Below, piece after piece: positions 52,144-64,000 of a stretch of 64,000 nt of DNA; the first letter of the stretch is position 1, and every line of letters begins with the position of its first letter. The notes below the pieces were generated by a model. The model was given only the letters and a program-made list of their open reading frames with translations, made no database searches and was not told the origin of the DNA. Made by a program: the position numbers and the translations under genes. This DNA comes from Fonsecaea monophora (taxonomy: Eukaryota > Ascomycota > Eurotiomycetes > Chaetothyriales > Herpotrichiellaceae), in assembly GCF_001642475.1 (NCBI RefSeq), contig NW_019174047.1:36572-100571 (forward strand). The letters run 5' to 3'.

Positions 52144-53280
52144 TCAATACGATCGCGGTGGCCCAACCCCGGGCGCTGAGAGTAGCACCTTTGTCAACAG
52201 TCGTTCCAACGCTTCAGTACTCGCTTTTAAGTCTAGGGCGGCTTTGTCCTCCTCAGTGACGTCGAGGCCACGTGTCTCCAGCACCCTACTCTTACGCAGC
52301 CACTCATTTGTGTCTGTTAGAACTCTTGATATTGACATGTTCACGTCGGACACTGTCTCCTTGTCGTCCTCCACAATAGTCTCCCACAGGGACACAAAGA
52401 ATGGCTCCATTGTCTCCGAAGGAGTCTTGGTGCGAAGGTTGATGTTGTACAATCTGATATCGGCGACTCTTTGATTCAGTCGCAGCTCTCGATTCTGGAG
52501 GAAGAGGTGTACATGCTCTAGCTTGATTTGAATCTCTTCCGAAAGCGGGCGACTCCTGGTCGACGAGCGCAGCGTGTTGATGAGTTGTTTGTAGCGTGTG
52601 AGATTTCGAGACGCCTGGTCGGCCAGGGCCTTGACAGTCTTCAGATCGAGTTCAGTCGGCATCCCTGGTTGCGGAGAAGGGGATCGCGGGTTGGGTCGAG
52701 GAGAAGTGTTGTAGCCTTGTGGTCTCGAATAGGAGTATGAAGAACGGTGATTGGACTGGCCCTCGCGAGGCTGGTGGCGTGAAGCATCCTCTGGCCTTGA
52801 TGTGCTTGAAGCCCTCGGCCTTGGGTCACTGTCGTTTGTGGAGCGGGCGGACGACCCATAGTAGCTGTTGTATGCGGAACCTGCCGCAGAGTCACGATAG
52901 TCGTTCCAGGAATTGGCGTTGGGTCTTGTCTTGGGGCTATATCCTGGGTGAGCAGATTGTCGACCGGGCGGTGAGTCGTGGTGATGGAAGCCGCTATGGG
53001 ATTGATCCCGGTGAGTCTGGGCTCTTGATCCTGTCTGATCTTTGCCATGACGATGAGGGTTTTGTGTCTTCTGGTTAGCTGTGTTGTGGCACTTTCGGTC
53101 ATACTTTGCACGAGTGGTAGGATCTCTAAGGACTTCCCATGCTGTCTGGATTTGGATAAAAGTCTCCTGGGATCCTCCTTTATCAGGATGAGCTTGGAGA
53201 ACTAGTTTGTTGTAAGATGCTTTGATCTGTTGGTAAGTAGCGTCACAAGAGACACCAAGCACTGAATAATGGTTCACCAT
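52144..53280 (-). CDS. DnaJ (Hsp40) domain protein
   Basis: One exon of 378 residues. The J domain fills residues 3-65: HYSVLGVSCDATYQQIKASY, the HPD triad at 31-33 in QAHPDKGG, and AWEVLRDPTTRAKYDR. It stimulates the ATPase of an Hsp70. A disordered Ser/Pro/Arg/His-rich region (about 70-220) follows, then a helical, charged C-terminal domain (about 225-378, TVKALADQASRNLTRYKQLI and so on) with coiled-coil character and no known family. There is no Gly/Phe region or zinc finger, so it is a type III (class C) J protein with a specialised role. No signal peptide or membrane helix; cytosol or nucleus. Confidence 0.9.
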   Translation of the reverse strand: MVNHYSVLGVSCDATYQQIKASYNKLVLQAHPDKGGSQETFIQIQTAWEVLRDPTTRAKYDRKCHNTANQKTQNPHRHGKDQTGSRAQTHRDQSHSGFHHHDSPPGRQSAHPGYSPKTRPNANSWNDYRDSAAGSAYNSYYGSSARSTNDSDPRPRASSTSRPEDASRHQPREGQSNHRSSYSYSRPQGYNTSPRPNPRSPSPQPGMPTELDLKTVKALADQASRNLTRYKQLINTLRSSTRSRPLSEEIQIKLEHVHLFLQNRELRLNQRVADIRLYNINLRTKTPSETMEPFFVSLWETIVEDDKETVSDVNMSISRVLTDTNEWLRKSRVLETRGLDVTEEDKAALDLKASTEALERLLTKVLLSAPGVGPPRSY

Positions 53281-55808
53281 TTTGCTTCGCCGTAGAACTG
53301 ATGGGTGTTTGTCGACAGTGATGGAACGGTGAAGCACAAAAGATGGCTGTGACAAAATACAAAACTTTTTATCTTCTAGTGATTTTGGACTTGTAGTGGG
53401 TGTGGCAGTATAGTGAGAGCGAAAGGAATGACTGAATTCACCAGTCCCAATTCTTACGTGGGAATCTATTGACCAGACCTTAAGTGAATGGGAGTTCAAA
53501 GAACACCATGAACAAACCGCAACGGCATTGTTCCTGGCTATTCATGCAACGCGAGGAGACAATGATAGAATCGAGGAACAAAACATGTGAGACGTCAAGC
53601 CTGGTTGACAAGAAAATTCAACAAAGAGAGGCGGCTTTGATGAAGCCAGTCGATGAAGAACAACCCACAGCTATTACTGCGTGACAAAGGGGTCGCCATG
53701 AGACTGTACTGTGATTGACAGAGAGCCTCCATAATCTCATACGAGAATGACAGCGCGGATAGCATGATTCCAAGGACTTGTAGAAACATTTAGGGGATAA
53801 TGAGGCAGTTGGAGGTTGAGATAGAGAGTATATCGTGGCGTATGCATACACGTGACTACATGTGACTGTGGCGCCATATGTGGCGGTGCTTTGGAATACG
53901 CTTCTCAGTCATTACGTCATATGCCAGACTGTATCTGAACGCCACATCAACATCTCGTCCTTGTTTAAGCGTGTCAGCCCAACCCCGACAATCATCGACA
54001 ATCATCGAGATGCTCACTCTCTAGCCATTATCTGTCAATGCTACGTTCTCAGACAAAAGACTCGCTCGCTTACTTCGGGCATGTCTCACGTCCTGATCAT
54101 TTCCCCTATCTTATTAGCTTCTCAGTCTGTGCTGGCGACCGCTTCGTAGCCTTGAAAAATGTGGTGGCTGGGCGGTACTCTTTTTCTCATTTCCCCATCT
54201 CCTCAATACTGGACTATCTCTGCAGGCGAGTTGCGGAGTGCCAGCAGGAGAGGGCTCTTCGCTTATCAGTAAGCTCCTGATGGCATTTTCTCACGGGAGA
54301 TTGGTAGCGGTGAAGATGGCACTTTTTCCAACTCCTCTCACTACTCCATCGGCAACTCTTCGATCCTAGCCGGACGTTAGCTCAGAGTATCGATGCAGCC
54401 AAGACCGTCCGGCCTCGGTCTCTTCATCCGGTTGGCCCCACTGCGACGTTTTCCCTGATCGTTTTCTTGTCCTGTATGGCTCTTGTCCCGCCGTTGAGGT
54501 CACGATCGCTGCTCTGCCTCACACTCGTGGCCACCGCCCCTAGTTCCGCTAGAGTCACCAGCGCCAAATTGCTTCGAACAATGGCCTGAGGCTGACGTGG
54601 CCCGCTCATCTCTCGTGAACCGAGCTATTCTTGACTCACTCGAGGGAGTCTAGATGATCAGAGTCTTTCAGACTTGAGTTGGTCAACAGCCAGGACGGCA
54701 TCTGCATTGGTGTAGAGAGTGCATGCGAGTGCACTAGCCTCATGCATGTTCCAAGTACCGGATATCTCTAGACACCAGCCTAGCCGAGCAAAAGATCAGC
54801 TGGTCAGCTGATTTCTATCTTCGGAACCCATGATATGCCTGCTCAACTTGGCTATTCTTGCTGTCACTATTGCCTGAAACACTGCCACTGCCCGTGGCAG
54901 ATAATCACTTCTTCCTTCGAATCTGGCCACACGGTCGTCATTCCCTCCACCATTTCCGACCTTGGAGATCCGGCTCTGGAACGTGGAGTCATTGGCAAAC
55001 TGCCCGTGGTGCAAAAAGTGTTGTTGGTTCCTGCGTCTCCCCTCGCCCAGAATCCATGGGATGCCGTTCCTGCAGAACGGGAACCACTAAATTTTATCGG
55101 TCTGAGCCTCCCTTCGACCACCGCCCCTTGCAGCCTACCATCCATGCTGCATTTCAAAAATCCCCTCGTTGTTGTATGCGCTGGCGAAAACTTCGCCGTA
55201 TTTGTCGAATCTCAAGACATAGATCCGACATCAAAAGTAGCCTATTGGCAAAGAATTGATGAGATCTCAGAGTTGAATTGTGTAATCAATTAGTTGGTCG
55301 ATACATGGGTGTTGATAACGACCTCTAGTAGAAGTCACGCTTGGGTATCATTGTTTCCAACAAACGAAAAATCCAGTAATATGGGTATCTCGAAAAGTCA
55401 TGTTTCTCGTGAAAAATAATGGTCGGACCTCGCTCGGGGACCCGTATATCATCCCTTCGTTCGAATCGTCCTTCGTTGTACTGAAGTGAAACAAAAGCAT
55501 CAAAAAAAGAGTCGCAAGAAATCCAGTCGGAGAAATGACCGCAAGCCGTCCTCCATCCGTTGTTGCCAAATATACAATTCTCAGCAGGGGGTGTAGGCGG
55601 TCTAGAGCCCGAGTTCGGATACGGCATTTCGCCATTAAAAAGGGTATCAAGAAAGATCAACGGATTTGTTCGATGGCGTGAACCCGAACTCTGCTCCGAA
55701 GGTTGCCGCCGTAATGTATGTCGTGTTCGTGATGCAAAACAAATAGAATCAAGAAAGCCAGGGGGTATCTCATGCAATTTCCGGGTCCTGGGATTGGTGT
55801 ACAAATCT
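53281..55808. other. Intergenic region between DnaJ and CP2 genes
   Basis: About 2.5 kb. Several frames overlap on opposite strands (for example 54835-55293 and 55325-55804) but none has a domain, signal peptide or consistent splicing. The right end is the 3' flank of the CP2 gene. Confidence 0.45.
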
Positions 55809-58510
55809 TCAATAGTTCAACCACATTTCTAACGGGTCCGAGACAAGTGACTCCGTAAGTGGTAGCTCGCTGTCGACTACCACCTCTGTGGCTGCGGGTG
55901 CAATGAATTCTTGCTTTACCGGCTGATCAGCGTCGAGCGGTGTGAATTCAACAATCATGTCTTGTCCCTCGGGGAGTTCTCTGACGACGTCCTCGTCAAC
56001 GATGATGCGGAGTCCGCGAGAATTGACGTGCGTGACCTGAGTAACTCTGTGAGGGTCGATCTGGAATTTTGCTGCAATGTTGTTGACCAGATCCTTGACG
56101 GTGCGCTGCAACAAGTATATTGCGCGGTAGTATTCTTTCGCTGCGTCTTTTTGGCGCACGTAAAAGCACGCAACTATGGCCTGATTAGAAGACGACTTTG
56201 GCGGTTGATTAGGACACTTACCTGGCCGAATGGGCCTTTCCACAGGAGGCCGATAGCTGCTATCCACATCAACAGCAAAGAGATCCGGTCCAGCAACAGA
56301 TGCCTCTGCTGGTTTGAGGATCTTCACTGGTCTTGACCCAGAGTCACCTCCTTTATGATCGTAGCCGTACTCGCTTTCCCCCTCTTCCAGAATGGCGGTC
56401 TGTTGCAAGTCGGAAAATTTTCTCTTTGGGGTGGCCTGTGATGCAGAGCTCGAAGATGGTGAAGCAGGATTTGACGTGGGGGAATCAGATGCACTCTGTC
56501 TGGATTCCCATGTACCGGTCCGCACGATTTCTTTGCCTTCAGGATCATCTCCAGGAAGTTTGACCGGGTGGAGATCAGGATCATCTTCTGCATCACCACG
56601 CAGAAACAAAACACTGACAGGTCTTGTCGAAGAAAACATATCCTGCATGCTGACTAGCTTCATTTGAAGGTCTTCTTCCGCGGAAAATTTGACACCATCC
56701 GCTTCCGAGTCAACGGACCAAGTCCGTTTGTGTTTCACAACTTTTCCAGGTCTGGATGCTGATGCTTTTGCAATTGAACTGCTTCTCCTTCTCTTTCCGG
56801 CACTTCCCAGGCCTGCTTCAGCTTGGGCGATCTGTTGTTTGAGCTTGTCGATCGTTTTCTTTACATGCGCAACGTCATTCGATAGTTTGCGCTCTGCACC
56901 ATGATCACGGAATAGCTTGACTTTTGAATAGCATACTTCTGGCTCGTTACTGGCGCTTGTCTGAGGGGTGAGCAATTCGGTCTTAGCACAAAGTCGAACC
57001 GGGATGCCTTTGACTCCTTTCGAATGGCTAAAGTCCGTGGACAGGAAATTGAAGCGGATTGATATGGAGCAATCGGGGCTTCCGTTAATGGAATTTGGGG
57101 ACCAGGTGACGGCGAATCCATCGAATGAGGCTTTCTCGAGTAGAAGTTGGGGTTTCCGTAACTCGTCCTCCCCACCTGGATTCTGGTCCACGAATTCCAC
57201 TGCCAAAAGTCTCCCACCTCGCTGATGCGCCTCATTCGATCCACGGCCTTCCTTCCATAGCTGCCAACATCCACCCGGTCGCGCCCGTTGCTGTTCGTCC
57301 TCAAAGGAAACTCGGACGTAAGTCCGATACTTGGGAACGGTGTTTTGTGGCATGGGAGGGGTGGTGTCCCATATTGACATGGTGTAAGCTTGGCCTTTGT
57401 TGAGATACGTAATAGGGATCTCATCCGCGTGCCGGACCATGGCAGTCGGAGCATTCAAGGTGGTGTGAAAGCGAAATCTGCCAACAAAATTAGAGGTTGT
57501 GTAGACGAACCCGGTAGATACTAACTTCTCCCCCGAGGGTAGGCTGGTCATAGCGACGCTTCCGGACATAGACTGTCGCGTCGGTTGATTGATGTTGGGC
57601 TGCTCAATGCCGATCTCGGCGTGCGTGGGGGTCGTCTTATGGGGAGTCTCGTCCATCGCGACATAGCCAGAGTCCTGATGCTGCAGGAACTGCTGAGGAG
57701 CGAATGTCTGTGGTTGCTGCGTAGGCACATGGATAGGAGGTTGCTGGGGATGGAAAGGATCCTGGAATGGGTGAGGTTGGTGCAGAAGATGGGGATTGAA
57801 GTGCTGGAGGTGCATCAACTGGTCCTGGGCGTGGAGCCCGTGGACAGAGTGCGGTAGTGATAGAGGGGTATTCATTCCCATACCGGGCGTGTGAAGATCG
57901 CCCGCCTGAGGGTGATAGAGAGTTCCAAAGCCACCAGGAGTGGGAGTGTAGTATCCCGGAGGTTGGTTGGCAAAGGCAGAGAAGGCATAAGAATTGGGAT
58001 CCATGAGGGAAGGAGTAAACCGCCAGGCGTCGGAGAACGGTTTAGGAGTAGCATCCTGTTCCTTCACCTCAGGTGGCTGGCCTTCAAAGGCTCTGGAGAA
58101 ATAGTCAGCGTTGTCGGCATGGTCGTCGCCTTGGCCTGAAGGGACGTGAGTTGGAGACATTGTATCAACGTTGGAGACGACACTTGAGACGGCCCAAGTG
58201 AAGGGACTGGTGGGTTCAAGTAAGACAAATCCAAAACATACCGCTGAGATGTCGACGGTTCATCTATGATAGCCTCGCTTAAAGTTGACGATCGGCGGGC
58301 AGCGCCGGCCTCCCCATGCAGAGCTGAAGAGGTCGACCCAGGCCCTACTTCGGGGAAATTCTGCTTGAAGGCCGCGTACAACTCCTCGTCTGGTTTCTGA
58401 GTATTGCGCCTGAGAAGGCGAAATGCACGTCAGTATTGTCGTGTCGGCTAGAGGACAAGAGATGAAACGGGTATAGATCCAAAGGCAAAGACTTACCGAT
58501 TGCGAAACAT
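55809..58510 (-). CDS. CP2/grainyhead-type transcription factor
   Basis: Five exons: 58510-58497, 58409-58242, 58182-57526, 57477-56222 and 56173-55809; 819 residues, all phases consistent. The 14-base first exon codes MFRNR. The junction at 57526/57477 restores EKFRFHTTLNAPTAMVRH, and that at 56222/56173 gives RPVACFYVRQK. Residues about 280-500 are the CP2/grainyhead immunoglobulin-like DNA-binding domain: ADEIPITYLNKGQAY, YRTYVRVSFED, WSPNSINGSPDCSISIRFNFLSTDFSHSKGVKGIPVRL (in parts). It is preceded by a Gln/Pro/His-rich activation-like region. A coiled coil lies at about 530-560 and a C-terminal ubiquitin-like dimerisation region (YYRAIYLLQRTVKDLVNNIA, then ELPEGQDMIVEF). Fungal CP2/Grhl factors act in cell-wall remodelling and conidial separation; target genes here are unknown. 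Confidence 0.92.
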
Positions 58511-61500
58511 TTGCAGCGGGGACAGCGTCTCAGGCTTTTGGACCAGGAGAGAATGAGGTCAAATCAAAGACATGGAGCCGGTCAGATGCGCGTCGAACGG
58601 TTTGAAAGAGCCGACCGCAGTCAGGCGGAGGGCATCAGTTCAATGGCGAGCGTGCTCGGACAAGATCTGATTGCAGGAGACCCAGGAATGTAAGAGGTTC
58701 GACGAAGTTGCTGCGCCCTGTTGCATGCGCGTTTCGTCAAGAGGTCTGATCGAGGATGGGGGCTGAACGGAGTTGTATCGAGATCGCTAGGGCAGACAGT
58801 GCTCTTGGGCGGAAGAAAGTGGGCTCTCGAGAGCAATATGAAGACAGGCGAGAGAATAAGAAGAAAAAGATAGACACCCAAAAAAGATCGACGGAGTGAA
58901 CGGATGAGGTACGAGGGTTTGAGATGCAAGGACGCTTGGTGTGAGTTGTGTGTGAGGTGTGAGGTAGTAAGGTGCACGTACGAGTAGGACATAGGACGCG
59001 GTGGAGCGCAGTCTCGTCAAAATGAACGGACCGGGGGGGTGGTCATCACGATGTACTGGAGGGATGGGGCCTCGGAAGCAACAGCAGCGATGGAATTAGC
59101 CACAGCCATGGCACTCGGGACCATGATTAGCAGCCCTGATTGGGGGGCCGGGGCACCAGGATGGGCTTTGAAGGGTGCTAAGGATGAAGCAACAAGGGGT
59201 GGATACTTGAGGTTCTAGCGGCCCATGAACAAAAATTGGGATGAGATGTCGATTTGCTTCTCTGCGCAAAGAATGAAGCAGGTACGGGCCTCCGTTCAGC
59301 GTACTTGGTAAGGCAACATCGAAGCCCATGTTTAGCATGGAGCCTAATTCCCAAAGCCTAAACACGGGGGCTCCACTGCGATCCACCCAATGCGCCTAAA
59401 GCTCTGAACTGAGCCACGCCTACAAGGAATCAACTGGGGGTGGCCATTGGAGCACTGAACGGAGCTGCCACTTGGAACAGGCTTAGCGGCAGAGCCAGAC
59501 GTGGCGTTCGGTAGGAGTCAGTGGCAGGCGGTGGCAGGGCGGTGGCATCACCAGTGGCACCTCAAGCTCACGGACACCCGCCCATGTCCACTACGTGGCT
59601 GGTTCGGGGTTTCTTTGTGGGTGACTTGCCCGTCACTCTTTGACGCTGACTGGCCAAATCTCCTGCGTTTCAGGCCAAGGGCCCGTCCATCATGCACCTC
59701 TAGCCACTTGCTCCTCTCTCACTTCTCTCCCACTCTCACAGTCTTCCCCCTCATTCCTCCTTCCTCAACTTGCCCTTGCTATCGTCGGCCTCATCTCCCT
59801 GTACCCTGTTGACTGGCTGTTTCTCGTTCAACACTTCACCTCCTCGAGCCAGGTTCATCCCTACCATGATACCGGAAGTTTGTGGCAGAAGTCTCTTCCT
59901 ATGCAAGGTCCGGATGAATTGATCGACCTGATCGACCGCACAGCTGCACAGCCACACAGCCACACGTCCTCCCTCCCTTGGTGTGGCTTTTCAGCCTGTA
60001 GTCTCCTCGAGTGCTGTGGCTGCTCCCTTTGTGGCAAAAAAAAAAAATGGAAAATGGGCCGGATATTGCAGCCTGAGCAGCACGGAAGCGAGGAGAGAGG
60101 CGGCTTCGTCAGCAGCACATCTGCCGATGCCGGACATCCACCATACCAAGCAACCTGTGGCTTGCCCCCTCTCATTTTCCCATCTCTGTTTCCCATCTCG
60201 GTTGACAAAACCGCTCACCTTGAATTCCCCCATATTCCTCCATATTATTTTGCTGGAGCGAGATCACGGCGGACAGGTGAAACGCTCGTCAGTCATCCAT
60301 CTTCAGCCACAGGCGAATTTTTGATCATCGCTATCATCATCATCAGATCGCTTATGCTAATCTATCGCTCTAGGAGGCATGAACTCTGTTGATCGCCCGC
60401 ACGTGCCCCCGAAGATCAGCATTGCTTCCCTCCCGTCGATCATTCCTCTTTGTTGATTTCGCCCAGCAGCCGTCTTGAGAAGCAGGCCAATTACCGCCAA
60501 CGACGCCACCATTGACTCATGGAGTAGTATTTCTCCTTCTCGGCTGGCCGCTTACACAGCGGTACAATACAGTACAGTAGTACACCACGAGGGACAAAAG
60601 GCCCTAATGATCAAGAGACTCTTCGCTGGTAGACTGATAACACAATTATCCACGGCTTCCCTATGAAACCTTAATCCGCATGACCATGGCAGGGTCTTCG
60701 ACCGCCCAAGCACCGAAAGCTCCTACCACATCTATGCCCAATCTAATTCAAAACCCTCCTTTGGGGATGGAACAGCACCTGATAGAGCGGTCGATAGGCG
60801 GTCAGCCCCAACCCGCCCGCTGCGTAGCGCCCAGTAACTGAATCTCACGCTACAGTGCCTCAAGCAACACGGCCAAAATTCGTCACAATGCAGCTCCCGA
60901 AATTACATCATGTCTCTACACGCTGACCAACCACCGTGGCCGCGGCTTCTGCAACATGAAACAGAACGGGCACACGAAAAGAGAGGTTCATGATCAAGTG
61001 ACCATTTGACAATCCCACAATGGATCTCACAAACTATTCGTCATTCTCCATGGCAAAGCCCGTCATACAACCAATCAGTCATCCTTGGGGCCATTGGAGA
61101 AACTCCCACATCCCAGCCTGTCATCCAACCCAACACCCAAGTGCTTCCTCCACAAGCATGTCCCCATCAGCTATCGCCTCAATCTCCGACTCGGATTTCC
61201 TGGCGCTGGCATTGGGAAGTGACCAGCAGCGTCCGAAAGATGATGAGGTCATTCCCATCAATCCGGCACGGAACGGCATCAACTCACGTTTCCAAGGTGC
61301 AACGAAGAATTATTACGGGTACGCATGTCGGCTAAAGGAAACAGCATCGATTTGAGTGGACTCTCAGAAAGACTGACCCCGGCAATCTCGATTCGAGACA
61401 CTGGAACACGGGTGGAACAAATTTGGGCGGCACCACCATGAGGGAGGCCCATCTAAAAGTGGACGGGGGCACCAGATCGGTTCTTGGGAGGGCCTTACGG

Positions 61501-63768
61501 GACGCCCGCAGCCGAAACGAGCTGTAGCACAAAATTGGTGCCCCACCAACGTCTTTGTGCCGTGGAGACGCTATTCGCCATGCCGTTTTCCGTGGACAGC
61601 AATGCAAATTGGCCATAGAGTCCTTTGATCAAATGCCTCTTTTGGCACCTTAACGCCAACGAGGCACGTTTGGAGAATGATGAATGAAGGTTGAGATGAT
61701 AGCACATGCGCACACTCACCTCGGAGTCTATCCCAGGAACCGGAGACAAAGAAAATTTCGTCTGGAAATTGCACAGGTGACTTTGAATATTCCCCGAAAT
61801 ACCAGGACCGGGGCTGTTGGTTTGGCAAATGAGCCCCGGACCAGTATTCTTGACGATATTCCAAAGCGACATTATACTAACATGGTTTGAGACTGCAGTT
61901 TTCTGGCCAGCCAGATTCACCTCCCCTGCACGGCAACGGTTTTCCATCAATCACATTTGGACATCGACCCCCTTGGTGAAGCCATCTGGACTGTAACGTT
62001 GCGTGCGCAAACGAGATGGGCAAGGACGCGCAAGACGAGTACGAGCTGAAGGTTCACGCCAAGGAGGGTACGAGCTCTAGAGCTTTTCAAATGAACCTCT
62101 GTGGTGCGACTGGACGCCACAAGCAATGCGCCACAAAACTTGAAAATCTTTCCGCAGGTGAAGAGATCGGCATGGATTTGACGTCGCCACTGTGGCTGGA
62201 CACAGGGGTTCGGGCCATTCGTTCACAATATCCCACGAGTCTGGATGATGGCGCGGGAAGATATTGTACCACGCGTTCACAGGGACTTTTTACGAGATCC
62301 GAGGAACCTTCAGACAGTGGAGGATTGGTGAAAGGGAGAGGGTCTAGAAGAGTTCACTCCCGGGAGACCCTCAAACGGCTCCCGAATTCAAAACAGAACT
62401 AACCATTGCCAATCACGACGAGAGAAGGATGGGAACGCTTCCAAAGTCAGTAAGCGAACTTGTTGAAACCCTCAGGCCACTGTCGATTAAGTCTGCCGCC
62501 AGGAGGAGGAGGCGGTCGTTTGTTTGCTGACCCAGAAGCCTGCATTGGCTAGCCGCTTTCCGTGGATATCCTTGAGATTGGCGAAGGCAACGATTTCCTT
62601 CACCAAGGTCCTATCAGGCCGAGATTTTGGCATGTGTTTGACGTATGTCTTTGGCAACGCCGTCGAAAACGCGAAAGGAACTGCTGGACCCGGCGGAGCT
62701 AGGGTACGAGCAGTCGCCGTTCTGCCTGGGCGATTCCCTCCTCTCCAGAACCTGTTGGAACTCCTGAGTGAGCAGGGAGAAGCGATTGGCTGTCATGAAA
62801 TCGGTTGACAGCTCTCGGTGCGGTTTGTTCTCGCCGTAACCACCCATTCATATGGAAGATGTCGTTGAGCGGCCTGGCAGTATCCGTGGCGGATTGGACT
62901 ACCCTACGTCCTTTTTATGTTGCAAGCAGCGCACGTGCCCGCTTCTATCGTATGGGGGGGAACAGAAGTAGATGTTGTGACTGACTGAACTGTTTACAGA
63001 CTGAAATCCTCATTGATCTCCAGGTCCAATCATCGAGTAAACGAGTATCCCGCAGTGCGGAAGGAGAAAGGCGGCAGAAATTGACCCTCTTGGCGAAGAC
63101 TGGATTTTCTGTGCACTCGATAGCAGGTTAAGGTGCACAAGGCTTGTTGTCACAGTCGCGCAGCGTCCAACCCCTCTTGAGCGTTCGAGCACAGCGGTAC
63201 TGTGAACCCCAGCGAGGCTATCGTGCCAAAAGGTATACAAACTGGATGGGGGTCGAGACAGAGGGAAGGAGGCGGAGGGAGGGGGTTCCCTCACTGGCCA
63301 CTTCTGGAGTGATGTTCAGGCTTGATCAACCTATGTTTGTCGTGTCAAGTGGGAACCGATCCTCCTGGATTCCAATCGGCCTCTACAGAAGCATCGTAGA
63401 CGGATGCGAATCACATGGAAATCGAGGCTGAAATGTATTCTTGAACTTACACCCCCAATCTATATACCTAGGTAGGACGCCAGGATTGCCTGGAAAACAC
63501 ACAACACATCACAGCACAACAGCCCTTCGCATTCGCGTCACAGTGCTGGGAAAAAACCACCCAGGCAGGTAGGTACACAGATGTGCGTAGAGCCCCGACA
63601 AGGGTGGAAAAAACCAGCACCAAGGGAAACGTCAAAACAAATCGCATAAAAAAGGAAGATAGACAATATCACACTTGGAGTTGTTTCCCTTTAGACCCAT
63701 ACCAGTAGCGTTAAAAATTTGGGTAGAGCATTAAGGGTCTCTTGATGGGAGTGGATGGACTGACTTGT
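58511..63768. other. Long gene-poor spacer
   Basis: 5.3 kb without a supported gene, the longest spacer in the window. The left part is the probable long leader and promoter of the CP2 gene (pyrimidine-rich on its sense strand). Frames at 59640-60392 and 62016-62402 are low-complexity or motif-free and overlap others. An A-run lies at about 60036-60048. TACCTAGGTAGG occurs at 63465-63476. An intron-rich or non-coding RNA gene could be hidden here, but I see no evidence for it. Confidence 0.4.
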
Positions 63769-63923
63769 TCAGTAGTCATCTCCGCGACTCAGGACTTCTT
63801 TGTGCGCCTCGCGCAGGAGAATGGTCTGCAAACATAATCAAAAAAGGAGTCAGTCTTATCGTTGTCCCTTAAACACATCTGACCATGCCGACGACCCACC
63901 CTGTGTAAGTCTCGGTGGGTGCC
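63769..63923 (-). CDS. Possible last exons of a gene running off the right edge
   Basis: The segment 63825-63769 is preceded by a good polypyrimidine/GTTTGCAG acceptor and reads TILLREAHKEVLSRGDDY to a TGA. A 24-base exon at 63923-63900 (GTHRDLHR), bounded by an AAATACAG acceptor and an AGG|GTGGGT donor, joins in phase. Upstream, a GTTAGT donor at about 63978 ends another candidate exon near the window edge. The tail is charged and helical, and I do not recognise the protein. The call rests on splice signals only. Confidence 0.35.
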
Positions 63924-64000
63924 CTGTATTTTAAAAAAACAAAAACAAACCAATCACACGCAGTAATCGTTAACTAACCATTTTATAAAGAAATAAATAA

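Noticed and set aside
55325..55804. 159-codon frame just after the CP2 stop
   Set aside because: No conserved motif and its position fits the 3' UTR of the CP2 gene.
59640..60392. 250-codon plus-strand frame in the long right spacer
   Set aside because: Low-complexity Ser/Pro/Leu content, an A-run inside, no motif, and overlapping frames of similar length on the other strand.
1..64000. tRNA genes, rRNA, CRISPR arrays, telomere repeats
   Set aside because: I looked for tRNA T-loop words with pairing arms, rRNA-like stretches, spaced direct repeats and TTAGGG arrays and saw none that hold up.

Overview
The window is nuclear DNA of a filamentous ascomycete (Pezizomycotina). The evidence is short GT-AG introns of about 45-110 nt, a Zn2Cys6 regulator, EsdC-like, carboxypeptidase Y, CP2 and fungal-rhodopsin genes, and long gene-poor spacers. 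A Eurotiomycete or black-yeast-type genome is plausible, but the sequence alone does not settle it. I joined exons by hand from splice signals, reading phase and family conservation.

Layout. 0-24 kb is a mixed housekeeping and accessory stretch: the start of an unknown gene leaving the left edge; a seven-helix fungal rhodopsin/PTH11-like receptor (2.5-3.8 kb); a secreted FAD-linked oxidase (5.8-7.5 kb); an ETHE1-type metallo-beta-lactamase that looks broken (8.1-9.0 kb); an EsdC-like glycogen-binding-domain protein (10.1-11.0 kb); vacuolar carboxypeptidase Y (13.2-14.9 kb) divergent from ribosomal protein S18 (15.4-16.1 kb); a small secreted six-cysteine protein (17.6-18.2 kb); a 2-oxoglutarate/Fe(II) oxygenase (19.0-20.1 kb); and an acetate/ammonium transporter of the GPR1/FUN34/YaaH family (20.9-22.2 kb).

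24.2-41.7 kb is a compact metabolic cluster: a Zn2Cys6 regulator, a Baeyer-Villiger-type flavin monooxygenase, a class III aminotransferase, a PhyH-type dioxygenase, a DUF1349 protein, an intracellular FAD-linked oxidase, a GABA/choline-type permease and a cytochrome b5-fused FMN 2-hydroxyacid dehydrogenase. It has no polyketide synthase, peptide synthetase or terpene synthase. The palindrome CGGA-N3-TCCG occurs five times, and each copy lies in a 5' region of the cluster: the regulator/monooxygenase, dioxygenase/DUF1349 and oxidase/permease divergent promoters, plus single copies upstream of the aminotransferase and the FMN dehydrogenase. Reading the whole window by eye I found no other copy. 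This is the most interesting result: a self-contained, probably undescribed regulon for import and oxidative conversion of an amino compound, or for making a small product from one.

42-64 kb holds an LTR-like AT-rich patch, glutamate decarboxylase (44.1-45.9 kb), a small glycine-rich protein, a YVTN-type beta-propeller protein, an F-box protein, a 14-bp tandem repeat, a DnaJ protein, a five-exon CP2/grainyhead-type transcription factor, a long gene-poor spacer (58.5-63.8 kb) and what look like the last small exons of a minus-strand gene at the right edge.
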